Below are positions 21,591 through 33,405 of a stretch of DNA of 64,000 nt, piece after piece. Position numbers and translations under genes: made by a program. Location of the stretch: NCBI GenBank assembly GCA_963580285.1, contig CAUZLF010000710.1:62001-126000 (forward strand), in the 5' to 3' direction. Below the pieces are notes generated by a model that was not told the origin of the DNA, searched no databases, and saw only the letters and a program-made list of their open reading frames with translations. This DNA comes from Lucinisca nassula (taxonomy: Eukaryota > Mollusca > Bivalvia > Lucinida > Lucinidae). How positions within the stretch are numbered: the first letter of the stretch is position 1; the number at the start of each line of letters is the position of its first letter.

Positions 21591-22029
21591 ATGGATCTGA
21601 ATACAGTCACATGTTCGGCTTCCGTGGAGGAATTGTCAGCAGCTGGCGAGGTCTTAAAGAAGGCATTCCACAGAAACATAACATTTACGCTCGGGAGAAA
21701 TGAATTCCGAGATGTGATCCTCTGCGTCAGTTACAGTGCCAAAAAAGAGACGAAACATATTTTACATGACATTACCGTACACAAGAAATTTGTGAGAGAC
21801 GGCAAAGCAACAATAAAACTTGTGGGCGAAAAACTTCAGTTTATGATATCAAACTGTGCTCCAGATAAACTCATAATGTTCCTTAAAACTATGTCAACAA
21901 AGTTAGACTGTCTACGAAAGAAAGGGTTTGTTCCAGATAGACTGAAATGGAAGTCAGACTTGCCACGGGTATTTCAGGAAATTAGTCCTCTTACTATGAG
22001 AGACCTAAAAGAAGCAAATGAAGCAAAAG
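21591..22029 (+). CDS. PIF1: PIF1 helicase, coding exon 1 (N-terminal domain)
   Basis: This starts the ATP-dependent 5'-3' DNA helicase PIF1, which acts on G-quadruplexes, telomeres, replication forks and mitochondrial DNA. The ATG is the first after an in-frame TGA six bases upstream. The exon gives 146 codons plus one base. SVEELSAAGE (residues 11-20), TLGRNEFRDVIL (33-44), ISNCAPDKLIMFLKTMSTKL and the end VFQEISPLTMRDL follow the order of the vertebrate PIF1 N-terminal domain (VEELS, SLGRNE, LLSDCPPDRL, ISPVQPEERR). The donor G|GTAAAGT at 22030 gives phase 1. A Helentron-type repeat begins only seven bases into the intron. Confidence 0.9.
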
Positions 22030-22035
22030 GTAAAG

Positions 22036-23066
22036 TTTTTAGCTCACCAGTCACGTAGTGACAAGGTGAGCTTTTGTGATCACTTTTTGTCTGTCGTCCA
22101 TCCTTGCGTGCATCCGTGCGAAAACAATTTCTTCAAACCTCATCTCCTCCTAAACCACTGATCGGATTTTGACCAAACTTCATAGGACTGATCCTTTGGT
22201 GGTCCCCTTTCAAAGTTGTTCAAATGGTTCCGGTCCGCTGCACACCAAGGTCACAGGAGCCAAAAATAGATTTTTTAATGAAAACTTAAAAAATCTTCTG
22301 CTCTGAAACTGAAAGGCCCAGGTGTTTGATATTTGGTGTGTAGCTTCATCTAGTGGACCGCAACTAAGATTGTTTAAATTATAGCACTGGGGCAAAAAAT
22401 GCCCCCACTCTGGGCCCTTTGGTTTTACATAGACTTGCATAGGGAAAACCTTTAAAAATCTTCTTGTCTGAAACCAGAAGGCTCATGTGTTTGATATTTG
22501 GTATAAAGCTTCATCTTATGGACCTTTATCAAGATTGTTCAAATTATAGCCCTGGGGCCAAAAATGCCCTTGCCCTGGGGCCCTTTAGTTTTACATAGAC
22601 TTTCATAGGAAAAGCCTTTAGAAATCTTCTAATCTGAAACCAGATGGCTCAGGTGTTTGATATTTGGTATGATGCTTTGTCTTATGGACCTCTATCAAGA
22701 TTGTCCAAATTATAGCCCTTGGGCCAAAACTGCCCCCGCCCCGGGCCCTTTGGTTTTCAATGGACTTATACAGGAAAAATCTTAAAAAATCTTCTCCTCT
22801 GAAACCACAAGACCTAGATCGTTGATATTTTGGTGTGTAGCTTCATCTAGTTGACTTCTACTGGAAGGTGGTGCGAGTCTGCTGGCCATGCATGTTTACC
22901 CTATAGGTTTATTGGGTGGCAGGAATTAAGATGTCATTACATCTCAATTTTGGGTAAATTTAGTCCTACAAAATTGGAAATGATCTAAATAGTGTTGATG
23001 GGGGCATTAAGCCTATTAGGGTTGACTATTGCAGGTCAGAATGTGTGACAATTATGATATTGTTAC
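22036..23066 (+). mobile_element. Helentron-type element, family AGCTCACC (head and core)
   Basis: The head is TTTTTAGCTCACC with hairpin TCACGTAGTGA. GTCC-like sequence and tandem units of about 155 bp (AGCTTCATCTAGTGGACC, CAAGATTGTTCAAATTATAGCCC) follow to about 22860. A partial SINE-A (+) occupies 22865-23040. The 3' tail is not seen before the hAT-like element, so it is truncated or interrupted. Confidence 0.75.
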
Positions 23067-24920
23067 CAGGGCGTCAAGTTACCTATATTTACCTATATTT
23101 TCCTATATTTCAGGCCATTACCTATAATAACCTATAAAATCCTATATTTCACCAAAATACCTATAAATACCTATAATTTGGAATTTTGGGTATGCAAGGA
23201 ATACAAAGTTTGTAAAACAATCTTTGACAGTAGATGTTTTCTATAACATTTGAGCTTAATATGCTGTTTCCTTTTAGGAATTTGTATTCCTTTCAAGTGT
23301 AGCAACCCAGTCCAGCCCAGCTTTGGGAAAGCTTTAGCTAGTGGAAGTTCTGCTAGTTTTTAAATTTGAAATGTTCCATTTCGATTTTGTTTTTACTGTT
23401 TTTCTTTATGAATTTTAAACAAGTTTTGCTTTTTTTTTTAGCATGGCAGTTATTGTGATCAGTCACCGTCTGCCGTCATCCTCTGACTGTCCGTCCCCAA
23501 TTCCTTTAAACGACATCTCCTAAACCCCTGAATAGATTTTGACCAAACTTGACAGAAATCATCTTTGGGTGGTCCTCTCTCAAAGTTGTTCAAAGAATTT
23601 TAGTCCATGCTGAATTCTGGTTGCTGCGGCAAACAAATAGGGGAAAATAAGAAAAAAAAGCCTATAAAAAGCTTCTTGTCTGAAACCAGAAGACCCAGGT
23701 CTTTTATATTTGGGATGAAGCTTCATCTAGTGGGTCTCTACCAAGATTGTTCAAATTTTAGCCCTAGTACCAAAACTGGCACTGTCCCAGGGCCCACTGG
23801 TTTTACATAGACATACATGTATATGGAAAACCTTTAAACATCTTCTCTAAACCACAAGGCCCAGGTCTTTGATATTTTGCTTGAAGCTTCCTCTATTGCC
23901 CTTTACCAAGATTTCCAAAGTATAACCCCATGGGGTCAAAGATGAACCTGCCCAGAGCCCACTGGTTTTACATAGGGTTAAGGCTGAGTCGGTTCATCTC
24001 TGTCAGGTGCACTAGGACCTGACCCTCAATGTCCACAAGGTGCCTGGACAGTGACATACAAGTCAGCTCTGTATTGTCAAAGGGAACCACTGACCCATAA
24101 CCACCCCTCCCCCTCCCTTTGTCACCATGCAACATTATTAGTAAGACTGAGCCGCTTCATCTCCTTTTGTTGGACTCTCATTGTCCATAATGTGTCCAGA
24201 TAGTGACATAAAAGTGAGCGCTGTATTGTCAAAGGGAACTGTCTAGCACCTCATGCCAATTCTTGCTATTCCCCCACCCCCAATGTCCAGAACGTGCCGA
24301 GATAGTAACATACATACAAGTCAGCTCTGTAAGAGGGAACTTTTGAAAGACTTTATCCCCAGAAAGAAAACAATCTGGAATGAATGTTCCATGGGTGACC
24401 CTCTGACAAAGTTGCTCAAAATAGTTTTACTCCACTGAACATTATAGCCACAAAAACTAAACAATAAACAAGCTTTAAAATGACTTCTACTACTACATAG
24501 GTAGACTGATTTTGAAATAATTTCACAGAAATGTTCCTTGGGTCACTCTCAACCAAAAAGGCTCAAACCATCCATCCCACCTTATACATGTATTACCTAC
24601 AATAAGGATCAGGTGAGCGATGCAGGGCCTCTTGTATTCTGATGACATTAAAGTAGATCACTCATTTCTGTTTAAAACATACATTGAGGGCATTCATTAG
24701 AATCATCTACTAAGGACTGATCTGGAGATATATTAAAGATCTATATATTGTATTATTAATAAAAGAGAGAGCTGGTAGGTGTTGGTGGTGGAAAAAATAC
24801 AAATCTGGCTTGTTTTCTTCAGTGTAGGCAACCTATAATATCCTATATTTCTGGTCGCTAGATACCTATATTTCTGGACTTAACCTATATTTTTGACTCC
24901 TAATATCACTTGACGCCCTG
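23067..24920. mobile_element. 1.85-kb element with 13-bp TIRs and 6-bp TSD
   Basis: CAGGGCGTCAAGT (23067-23079) and its exact complement (24908-24920) are flanked by TGTTAC at 23061-23066 and 24921-24926. Sub-terminal CCTATATTT repeats occur near both ends in the same orientation. The CAGGG-type end resembles hAT elements, but the duplication looks like 6 bp rather than 8. No transposase is visible. Confidence 0.8.
23431..24636 (+). mobile_element. Helentron-type element, family AGCTCACC, nested copy
   Basis: A degenerate head (TATTGTGATCAGTCACCGTC) leads into tandem units with AGCTTCATCTAGTGG and CTGAACATTATAG. The tail is GATCAGGTGAGCGATGCAGGGCCTCTTGT. It lies wholly inside the 23067-24920 element. 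Confidence 0.65.
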
Positions 24921-24949
24921 TGTTACTAATACTATTGCCAAAAACATCA

Positions 24950-25216
24950 TTGTGGGCCCCCGCCCTTTGGGGCTTAGAGAAATAGATTGGGATGCATGGT
25001 GCTGCCATGCAGAGCTAAGACTGACTGCACATAAGTACTGGTAAACCGCTTATAAGGTCTAAGCCTGCCCAGGTAAAGCAGTGCAAGTCAGACTGTCCAT
25101 GCATATAACCCCTATTGGGTGTCATCGCATCTCAGTGTTGGGTGAAAGTCTCACAAAATTGGAAACATTTCCAAAATGACCTTAATATTGTTGATGGGGA
25201 CGTAAAACCTCAATTC
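24950..25216 (+). mobile_element. SINE-A copy, diverged
   Basis: It runs from GCCCCCGCCCTTTGGGGCTTAG through GTACTGGTAAACCGCTTATA to GATGGGGACGTAAAACCTCAA. Confidence 0.8.
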
Positions 25217-25408
25217 ATTGCAATGCTGTTATTCTTGCAGGATCCTGTTGCAATAACTATTTTGAACAAAGATTTTCATAAACACTTGATGACATCCAGT
25301 GCTGTTGGGTTGCTGTAATATGAGACAACTGAGCCCATGCTGACAACAAAAGTGTACATTTCAGAGTTCTAGTTAGCTGCAAATGCCCTCCTTATGGTAT
25401 TTTCTACT

Positions 25409-25623
25409 TTAACTCTTATCATGCTGTTCACGACAACCCCTATCTTTGGAAGCAGTGTAGATCCAGATCAGATGGCTTCTGAAGAAGCCATCTGATCAGG
25501 ATCTACACTGTTTGGCATTCATTTTATGAATTTGTAGCAATAAATTGCATCCAGTAATTTGATTGGTTGATAGACAGAAATGGGTGTGGCTTAAATGAAT
25601 ATTCAGCAAGAGAAGGGTTAAGA
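25409..25623. mobile_element. TTAA-type MITE with central hairpin
   Basis: The borders TTAACTCTTATCATGCTG and CAAGAGAAGGGTTAA are diverged copies of those at 18482-18694. The hairpin at 25451-25513 pairs AGTGTAGATCCAGATCAGATG with its complement around GGCTTCTGAAGAAGCC. Confidence 0.65.
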
Positions 25624-25639
25624 TGTATGATTTCTATTC

Positions 25640-25770
25640 ATACCGTAATGATCCTATTTGGACCGAAGTATTGTGACAGACAGACCTAAGCAAACAGTGC
25701 AGACCCACATCTAACTGCTCCTTCAGGAGCAGTCTGATCTGGGTCTACACTGTTTTACCTTCTGTCTGCA
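25640..25770. repeat. Core hairpin copy (variant with CTGCTCC loop)
   Basis: GCAAACAGTGCAGACCC (25690) pairs with GGGTCTACACTGTTTT around the inner stem CTGCTCCTTCAGGAGCAG. Confidence 0.75.
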
Positions 25771-26063
25771 CCTTATCCACCCCCTCCTCGACTTAAATAA
25801 ATATGTCAAAATTTTAGGAGCATTAAGATGTCCAAATTCCTAGGATTTTTGCGGTAGATCTAATATTTTTATTTTGAAGCTATACATACTTTTGCCAATA
25901 TACTGTCATTAAAATGCTTTTGCCAGGGTCACTGTTGCGATATATTGGTAGTACATCTCTAGGAGCTATGATGGAATGCTGATAAACCCTTTTTGTACTG
26001 AATAGAATCTCCCCCATTGTATATAGCAGGAGTCCCATTTTAATTTAGGGGTGTCCGGTTCAG
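25771..26063. other. Unassigned AT-rich intron 1 sequence
   Basis: No recognised feature. Confidence 0.25.
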
Positions 26064-26270
26064 TTAACCCATTGCATGCAGGAAACCCCTAAAGGGGTAC
26101 CTTGGCAAACAGTGCAGGCCCAGATCAGATGCCGCAGAATGCTGTGTCTAGAGCTTGCACTATTTGCAAACAGAATTTTCCATTAAAAATAGAATAAAAA
26201 CAAAAAAATAGGCCTGACACCCCATATATGACAAATGGACTTGTCCAACATATAGCAATGGATACAATTG
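26064..26270. mobile_element. TTAA-type MITE, truncated, with degenerate hairpin
   Basis: TTAACCCATTGCATGC begins it, as in 59431-59662, and the body matches that copy. The right end is lost. The hairpin is at 26103-26169. Confidence 0.6.
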
Positions 26271-26451
26271 GTAAGTCAAATTTTCTGCAAACAATGAAGC
26301 CCTTGATTGGACGCCACATTCTACGTCATCTGATTGGGCCTGAGTTGTTTGCCAGTAACCTCTTTTTGGTGTTTCCCCGTTATGAAAAATGTAATGTTAT
26401 GAAAATGACATACATAAATTGCATATCATGACAGAAACCACATTTTTAGAC

Positions 26452-27962
26452 TTTTTAGCTCACCTGTCACGTAGTGACAAGGTGAGCTTTTGGGATCACT
26501 TTTTGTCCGTCGTCCGTGCGTGCGTCCGTAAACTTTTCCTTCAAACAACATCTCCTCCTTAACCACTAATCAGATTTTCACCAAACTTCACTGGAATGAT
26601 CCTAAGGTGGTCCCCTTACAAAGTTGTTCAAATGGTTCCAGTCTGTTGCGCATGTAGGTCACAGGAGCTAAAAATAGATTTTTTACTGAAAATTTTAAAA
26701 ATCTTCTTCTCTGAAACCACAAGGCCCAGGTCTTTGATATTTGGTGGGATGCTTCATCTAGTGGACCTCTACCAAGATTGTTCAAATTATAGCCCTGGGG
26801 CCAAAAATGCCCCTGCCCCGGGGCCTTTGGTTTTACATAGGCTTATACAGGGAAAATCTTTAAAAATCTTCTTCTCTGAAACCGCAAGGCCCAAGTCTTT
26901 GATGTTTGGTGTGAAGCTTCATCTAGTGGACCTCAACCAAGATTGTTCAAATTATAGCCCTGGGGGCCAAAAATTCCCCCGCCCCGGGGGCCTTTGGTTT
27001 TACATAGGCTTATATAGGGAAAATCTTTAAAAATCTTCTTCTCTAAAACCGCAAGGCCCAAGTCTTTGATATTTGGTAAGAAGTTTTATCTAGTGGCCCT
27101 CTATCAAGATTGTTCAAATTATAGCCCTGGGGCCAAAAATGCCCCTCCCCAGGGGCCTTTGGTTTTACATAGACTTATACAGGGAAAATCTTTAAAAATC
27201 TTCATCCGCAAGACCCTGTTCTTTGATATTTGGTGCGAAGCTTCATCCCGTGGACCTCAATCAAGATTGTTCAAATTAAAGGCCTAGGGCGAAAAATGCC
27301 CCCACCTGCAGGCCCTTTGGTTTAACATTGGCTTATACAAGGAAAAGCTTTAAAAATCTTCTTCTCCAAAACCGGATGGGCCAGTTCTTTGAAATTTGGT
27401 GTGTAGCTTCATCTAGTGGACTTCTACAAAGATTGTTCAAATCATAACCCTTGGGTCAAAAATGCCCCCGCCCCGGGGCCCTTCATTTTTATATTGACTT
27501 ATATAGGGAAATTTAAAAAAATCTGAAATCGCAAGGCCCAGGTCTTTGATATTTGGTGTGAAGCTTCATCTAAATTGTTCAAATTATAGCCCTAGGTAAT
27601 AGAAGTCAAGGCAAACCTTTGAAAATCTTCTTGTCTGAAAGCAGAAGGCCAAGGTCTTTGATATTTGGTATGAAGCTTCATCTTGTGGATTTCTACTAAG
27701 ATGGTTCAAATTACAGCCCTGGGGGCAAAAATAGCCCGCCCCGGGGACCCCAAGGTTTATGTAGACTTATATAAGGAAAACGTTTAAAAATCTTGTCTGA
27801 AACCAGAAGTCTCCCTTTGATATTTGGTATGAAGCTTCACCTTTTAGACCACTACCAAGATTAATCATATTATAGCCTGGGGCCAATAATGGCTATCCCA
27901 GGGGCCCACTTGATACCCTATGGATCAGGTGAGTGATCCAGGACCATCATGGCCCTCTTGTT
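26452..27962 (+). mobile_element. Helentron-type element, family AGCTCACC, full length
   Basis: The head is TTTTTAGCTCACCTGTCACG with hairpin. A GTCC/GTGC microsatellite lies at 26505-26530. About eight units of roughly 160 bp (TCTTTGATATTTGGTG, AGCTTCATCTAGTGGACC, GATTGTTCAAATTATAGCCC) follow. Sub-terminal complement CAGGTGAGTGATCC and the tail hairpin GGACCATCATGGCCCTCTTGTT close it. This is the clearest complete copy of the family. Confidence 0.85.
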
Positions 27963-28120
27963 AACTGACATCATCACTTGTGAGAGAATTACAGTTTTAC
28001 AACTTTTAATTTTAAATGGCACTTAGAATGTCAACAGAATCCATCTTAACCCTTAAGATGCCAAGAAAAACTACATCTGAAAATTTCGTCTGCTTATCTC
28101 GTCTGCTGAATCTTGCCAAC

Positions 28121-29597
28121 TTTTTAGCTCACCTGAGCACGAAGTGCTCAAGGTGAGCTATTAGGATCGCTTTGTGTCCGTCGTCCGTCTGTCCGTCCGT
28201 CTGTCCGTCAACAATTTCTTTAAATGACATCTCCTCCTAGGCAAATGGCCGGATTTCAAAATCATTTCACAGAAATGTTCCTCTGGTGACCCTCTACCGA
28301 AATTGCTAAAATGGTTCTGCTCCGCTGAACAAAATGGCTGCCAGAGCTAAAAATAGAAAAACCTTTAAACGACATCTCCTCCTAGGCCAATGTCCTGATT
28401 TCAAAATAATTTCACAGAAATGTTCCGTGGGTGACCCTCTACTAAAATTGCTAAAATGGTTCCGCTCTGCTGAACAAAATGGCCACCACATCTAAAAATA
28501 GAAAAACCTTAAAACGACATCTCCTCCTAAGCCAATGGCCGGATTTCAAAATCATTTCACAGAAATGTTCCTCGGGTGACCTTCTACCAAAATTGCTAAA
28601 ATGGTTCTGCTCCGCTGAACAAAATGGCCGCCAGAGCTAAAAATAGAAAAACCTTTAAACGACATCTCCTCCTAGGCCAATGTCCCGATTTCAAAATAGT
28701 TTCACAGAAATGTTCCTTTCGTGACCCTCTACGAAAATTTGCTAAAATGGTTCAGCTATGCTGAACAAAATGGCCGCCACATCTAAAAATAGAAAAACCT
28801 TAAAACGACATCTCCTCCCAGGCAAATGGCCGGATTTCAATATCATTTCACAGAAATGTTCATCTGGTGACCCTCTACCAAAATTGCTAAAATGGTTCTG
28901 CTCCGCTGAACAAAATGGCTGCCAGAGCTAAAAATAGAAAACCTTTAAACAACATCTCCTCCTAGGCCAATGTCCCAATTTCAAAATAATTTCACAGAAA
29001 TGTTCCTTGGGTGACCCTCTACCAAAATTGCTAAAATGGTTTCGCTCTGCTGAACAAAATGGCTGCCACATCTAAAAATAGAAAAACCTTAAATTGAAAT
29101 CTTCTCCTAGGCAAATGGCCGGATTTCAATATCATTTCACAGAAATGTTCCTCTTGTGACCCTCTACCAAAATTGCTAAAATGGTTCTGCTCCGCTGAAC
29201 AAAATGGCCACCAGAGCTAAAAATAGAAAACCTTTAAAAAACATCTCCTCCTAGGCCAATGGCCTGATTTTGAAATAATTTCACAGAGACAGTCCTTGGC
29301 TGACCCTCTACCAAAATTGCTTAAATGGTTTTGCTTTGCTAAACAAAATGGTTGCCATACTTTTGCAGAAATATTCCTAGGGTGACCCTCATCCAAACTT
29401 GCTAAAATGGTTTTATTCCAATGAACAAAATGGCCACCAGAGTTAAAAATAGAAAAGCCCTTCAGATGACAGCTTCTCCTAGGCCAGTGGCTAGATTTCG
29501 AAATAATTTTACTGAAATGTTCCTTGGGTGACCTTTTATCAAAGCTGCTAAAATGGTTTCCCTTGCTGAACACAATGGCTGTTGGATATTATTATTT
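28121..29597 (+). mobile_element. Helentron-type element, variant array of about 150 bp
   Basis: The head is TTTTTAGCTCACCTGAGCAC with hairpin GAGCACGAAGTGCTC and GTCC repeats (28166-28209). About nine units contain AACGACATCTCCTCCTAGG and CAGAAATGTTCC. The 3' tail is replaced by a SINE-A piece. The array sequence differs from 26452-27962 while the head is shared. Confidence 0.85.
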
Positions 29598-29795
29598 TAG
29601 GTCTAGCCTGCCCAGGCAAGGTGGTGCAATTTGGACCATCTATGCACATGAACTATATTGGTTTCTTTTGGTGGCAGGGCTTGAGATGTCTTCTCAGTGT
29701 TGGGTAAAATTCCAACAAAATTGGATACAAGATCTTCAAAATGACCTAAATAGTGTTGACTGAGACGTTAAATCTCAATTTAAACAAAAAGGGCA
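29598..29795 (+). mobile_element. SINE-A, tail half
   Basis: It runs from GTCTAGCCTGCCCAGGCAAG to GACGTTAAATCTCAATTTAAAC. Confidence 0.75.
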
Positions 29796-30297
29796 TAAGA
29801 GGACCCGTCTGATCTGGATCCACACTGTTTGCAATAATGACTTTAAAGTAACTTATCAATATACATGTTGTGGGTATTTATTAGAACCACCTTGCTCTTA
29901 ATGAATATATACACACCATACATTTTTATCAAAAATAAGGGAGACTTTAGCTGATGTACCACTAAATACCCACCATATCTACAGCTCTAGGAACTAAAGA
30001 TTTGACTGATTGACTGTTTTAAGTTTAATGACATGTCAACCCTTGTGTGTCATTTTGTGTCCTCTCAGGGAAACGGAGAAAAGAGGTAGGAGTGATAGTA
30101 GAGGATATGAAAGTGAGGGACAGAGGAGAAGAGGCAAATGAATGGAAGGAAGTGTATATAGAAACAGAAGAAATAACATTCCCCTCTCTACCCATACTTG
30201 CAGCAAGGACAGTAGGCCTTGTCCAACTGTGAGCCAATATCAGTTGGACACAACAGTGATGCAAGATACACTTATAGAGATTTAATTACAGTATTAA
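29796..30297. other. Intron 1 spacer with an exon-like open frame
   Basis: A half copy of the core hairpin lies at 29810-29840. At 30059-30230 an open frame follows a good acceptor (TGTCCTCTCAG, 30057-30067) and encodes a charged peptide (GKRRKEVGVIVEDMKVRD) ending in a stop. It matches no PIF1 segment, and exons 1 and 2 join in phase without it. It is at most an alternative or spurious exon. Confidence 0.35.
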
Positions 30298-31872
30298 TAG
30301 GCGAGGCACTTTAATTTTTATGGTCAAGATAATTCCTTGAGAAATTCTTTTAACACCAAAACACAGGGCTATGTTATATTAATTACCAAAAAAAAGTCCT
30401 CAAAAAATATCCGTGCCAGTTCTGAGAAAATTAGGATTTAATCCGCAGAAAAAAATTAAATAAGTAATGGTCCAATAATAGCACCATACACTGTTTTACC
30501 GGCTGTAAGGCTAGCTCTCCTCACGCGCAAACAAATGACGTCATTAAAAACAAAATATACGTCACAAATTGTTAATGTGCAGTCTGTAATTTATTATTAA
30601 AAAGAGAACGAAGAAGCTTTCTCTTGATTGAAAAATGGAAATATTTGCTCAAAATCGTTCGAGATATGGTACACGGAGGCTATGCATTTTCCCAAATCTA
30701 TCCATCTATATGTGTTGGAATCCACAAAATCAAAAGGAAATCCAGTTGAAGGACACACGCAGACGATGTAGACTCCCGCTGCTTTCTATATTCTATTTTT
30801 TTTTTTGTATAGATGCCATTTATATTTCCCTTGTATGCTATTGATATACAAGATCTATGTTCAAGTTGTAAAAATAAACATTTTTTTTTGGGGGGGTGGG
30901 GGGTGGGGGGTGGGGGGGGGGGGGGTCTCATGACAAAAATTTAGTGTATGGAAGCACATTTGTGCCATCAGAATCAAATCAATTAATATCATAAATATGT
31001 GTATACGGTGTATTCTGGTAACATTGCGCACATAAGTTTGTGGAAGCAACCATTCAAAAATCACAATCAGAACAATTGCAACACTGTCTATCTACTTACT
31101 GCAATAGAAATTGGCCGCTGAATTTTAAACAGGCAGGAAAAATAGTACTAAGAAAAGGGATACCCCCTTGAAATTGATTTACAAATTTTGTCTCCCAACA
31201 TTGCTCACAATAACTGTTTTGAGCTGACTGAACACAAAGGTTGACTTAAACAACCTTAAAGGGGCAAATTCCGGATGAGAAAAATATCTTTCAGCTAACT
31301 TTCCATGCGGAATCCATATATGAAATTTCAAAACCCTAGCATACAAGCTTCTAAAGTTATGTTATGCATCACAATGCATACAATGTACCGAAAGTGACAA
31401 AGGGCCATTAGCCACAAAGTATTTTTCGGAATTTAGTCAAAAGTTAATCAGGACATCCACTCATCAGCACCAATGTTTTCACCAACTTACAAGGTTCTAG
31501 CTACAATAGATTTTGAGATATGTTGCTGACAAGATTTTATAAAAAACAAAAATTCAAAGGGCAATAACTTTTGAAAGGGGCATAATGTGGATAAGAAAAA
31601 AATACGGGTTAGCTAAATTTCCATGAAGAATCCACATATGAAATTTCAAAACCCTAGCATGCACGGTTCTTGCGTTATGCTATGCATCAAAGGCGTAACG
31701 GAAGTTCTAATGGACCAACCAGAAGCAATATGCCCCTCCAAAAAAGTTGGGGTCATAAAAAAAAAAAAAAAACATTACGAAAACACACATATTGAAATCT
31801 ATTGGAAGATTTGATCACCCAAAAAATTTCCAGAGAAAATTCTGATGTTTTTCTTATTCATCACGAAAACGA

Positions 31873-32100
31873 GACGTTGCTTCCAATTTTGTGGGACTTT
31901 TACCTGACATTGAGATGATATGACATCTCAGTCCCTGCCGCCCAATGAATCCAAAAGAGTTTACATGCATGGACAGGCTGACTCGCAGCAACTTTTCTGG
32001 GCAGGTTTAGACATTCTCAGCGGTTTAACAGTACTCATGTGCGGTCGGTATCAGTTCTGTGCGGAAGCATCATGCAGCCCAATCTATTACTCCAAGCCCA
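31873..32100 (-). mobile_element. SINE-A fragment shared by both arms
   Basis: GAGACGTTGCTTCCAATTTTG to CAATCTATTACTCCAAGCCC. Its counterpart is 40242-40475 in the right arm, so it predates the arm duplication or belongs to the element. Confidence 0.8.
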
Positions 32101-32105
32101 GATCG

Positions 32106-32582
32106 GCCCCGCCCATAGGGGCTTGAAGAAATATATGGGCTGCATGATGCTTCCACGCAGAGCTGAATCCGGCCCGCACACCAGTACTGGTAAACCGCTT
32201 AGAGGATCTAAGCCTGTCCAGGAACCGCGGTGCGAGGCGGACCATCCATGCTTATAAACCCTATTGGTTTCATTGGGCGACAGGGCTTGAGATGTCATTT
32301 CATCTCAATGTCGGGTAAAATTCCCACAAAATTGGAAGCAACGTCTCCAAAATGACATTTACAGTGTTGACGGGGACATGACCTTTACAGTGTTGTCGGG
32401 GACAGATGTTCTCACAAATGGATAGTTATGTGGCTATTTTTGGCAGGATCGATACTTAAGTGGCTACTTTTAGCCACAGAAAAGAAGTATTTTGTGGTGT
32501 CTAACGGAATAAATCCCATTGACTTACGTTGATTCTGTCCATTTACATAGCCACCTAACTATACATTTGTTGGTGCGTTAAA
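32106..32582 (+). mobile_element. SINE-A insertion and extra DNA unique to the left arm
   Basis: SINE-A (+) at 32106-32383 is followed by 200 bp with duplicated GTGGCTA...TTT phrases. The segment is bounded by CCCAGATCGG and CCCAGATGGG, and the right arm reads straight across a single CCCATCTGGG. This defines an insertion with a probable target duplication. Confidence 0.75.
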
Positions 32583-33065
32583 CCCAGATGGGTGGGGTCG
32601 AAAAACAAGCCTATATCATTTTGACCCCTCCAACCCCACTTTTATATTGTAAAACTGGTTTACAGGGATAAACATTAAATTTCTTATATCAGTGCAAAAA
32701 CATAATTGTGGGTACTCGGCAGAACCGCCAAGTTCAGGCGATTCTTAGTCGACCTCCGCAATCTATGTTTTGAGCAGAAATAAGAAAAACATCATTTTTT
32801 TAATCTTAAAATTCCATTTTGGGGCTGAAAAATTGACAATGTTTTTGTTAAGGCGTGTTTCGTAATGTCTGCTCAAAAGCATAGATTGTGGGTACTCGAT
32901 AGAAACCCCTTCCTCATCGAGTTTTAGTTTATACTAATTTATTTTTGTTCGATTGCGATGAAAGTCTCAAACTTAATCACTCATTCCGGATGTTTTCACG
33001 TGCGCGAGGGAGAGGCAGTTGACTTTTACTGTATACATGTACATTATTTTTCTTATTTCTGCTCA

Positions 33066-33405
33066 AAGAAGCCTCCATGGTGTAGTGGTTAAGCTACTCA
33101 CCTCATTAACCAGCAGTCGTGGGTTCGATCCAAGGGCTTCTCCAGACTCTCAGATGAGTCTTTAAACCAAGGTCCGGTCTCCGTATGGAGGGGTTTCATC
33201 AATAGACGGGTACTGGGGGTTTTCCCGTTTACTTAGACATTATTCCCCTGCTATGCTTCATAAATTTGGCTTTATTCAGATAACATTGAAAATCACAATC
33301 CTATCTTTCCTTGAAATCTGGATGCCAAAATGTTTTTGAAACCACTGCATATGACATTTGCTGTTGACGGGACGTAAACCTCAAACACACTCACTCACTT
33401 GTTTC
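33066..33405 (+). mobile_element. tRNA-derived SINE (type GAAGCCTCCATGG) inside left arm
   Basis: It has A box TGGTGTAGTGGTTAAGC, B box GGGTTCGATCC, a body, and a 3' tail TGTTGACGGGACGTAAACCTC followed by CACT repeats. Its tail resembles that of SINE-A. The inverted counterpart is at 38275-38590. A minus-strand copy lies at 45838-45978. Confidence 0.8.

Noticed and set aside
26596..27287. 144-codon frame with internal repeats
   Set aside because: It lies across the tandem core of a Helentron-type element, and the same peptide phrases recur in every array of the family.
30059..30230. Extra PIF1 exon
   Set aside because: Exons 1 and 2 already join in phase, the peptide ends in a stop, and it has no counterpart in the PIF1 family.
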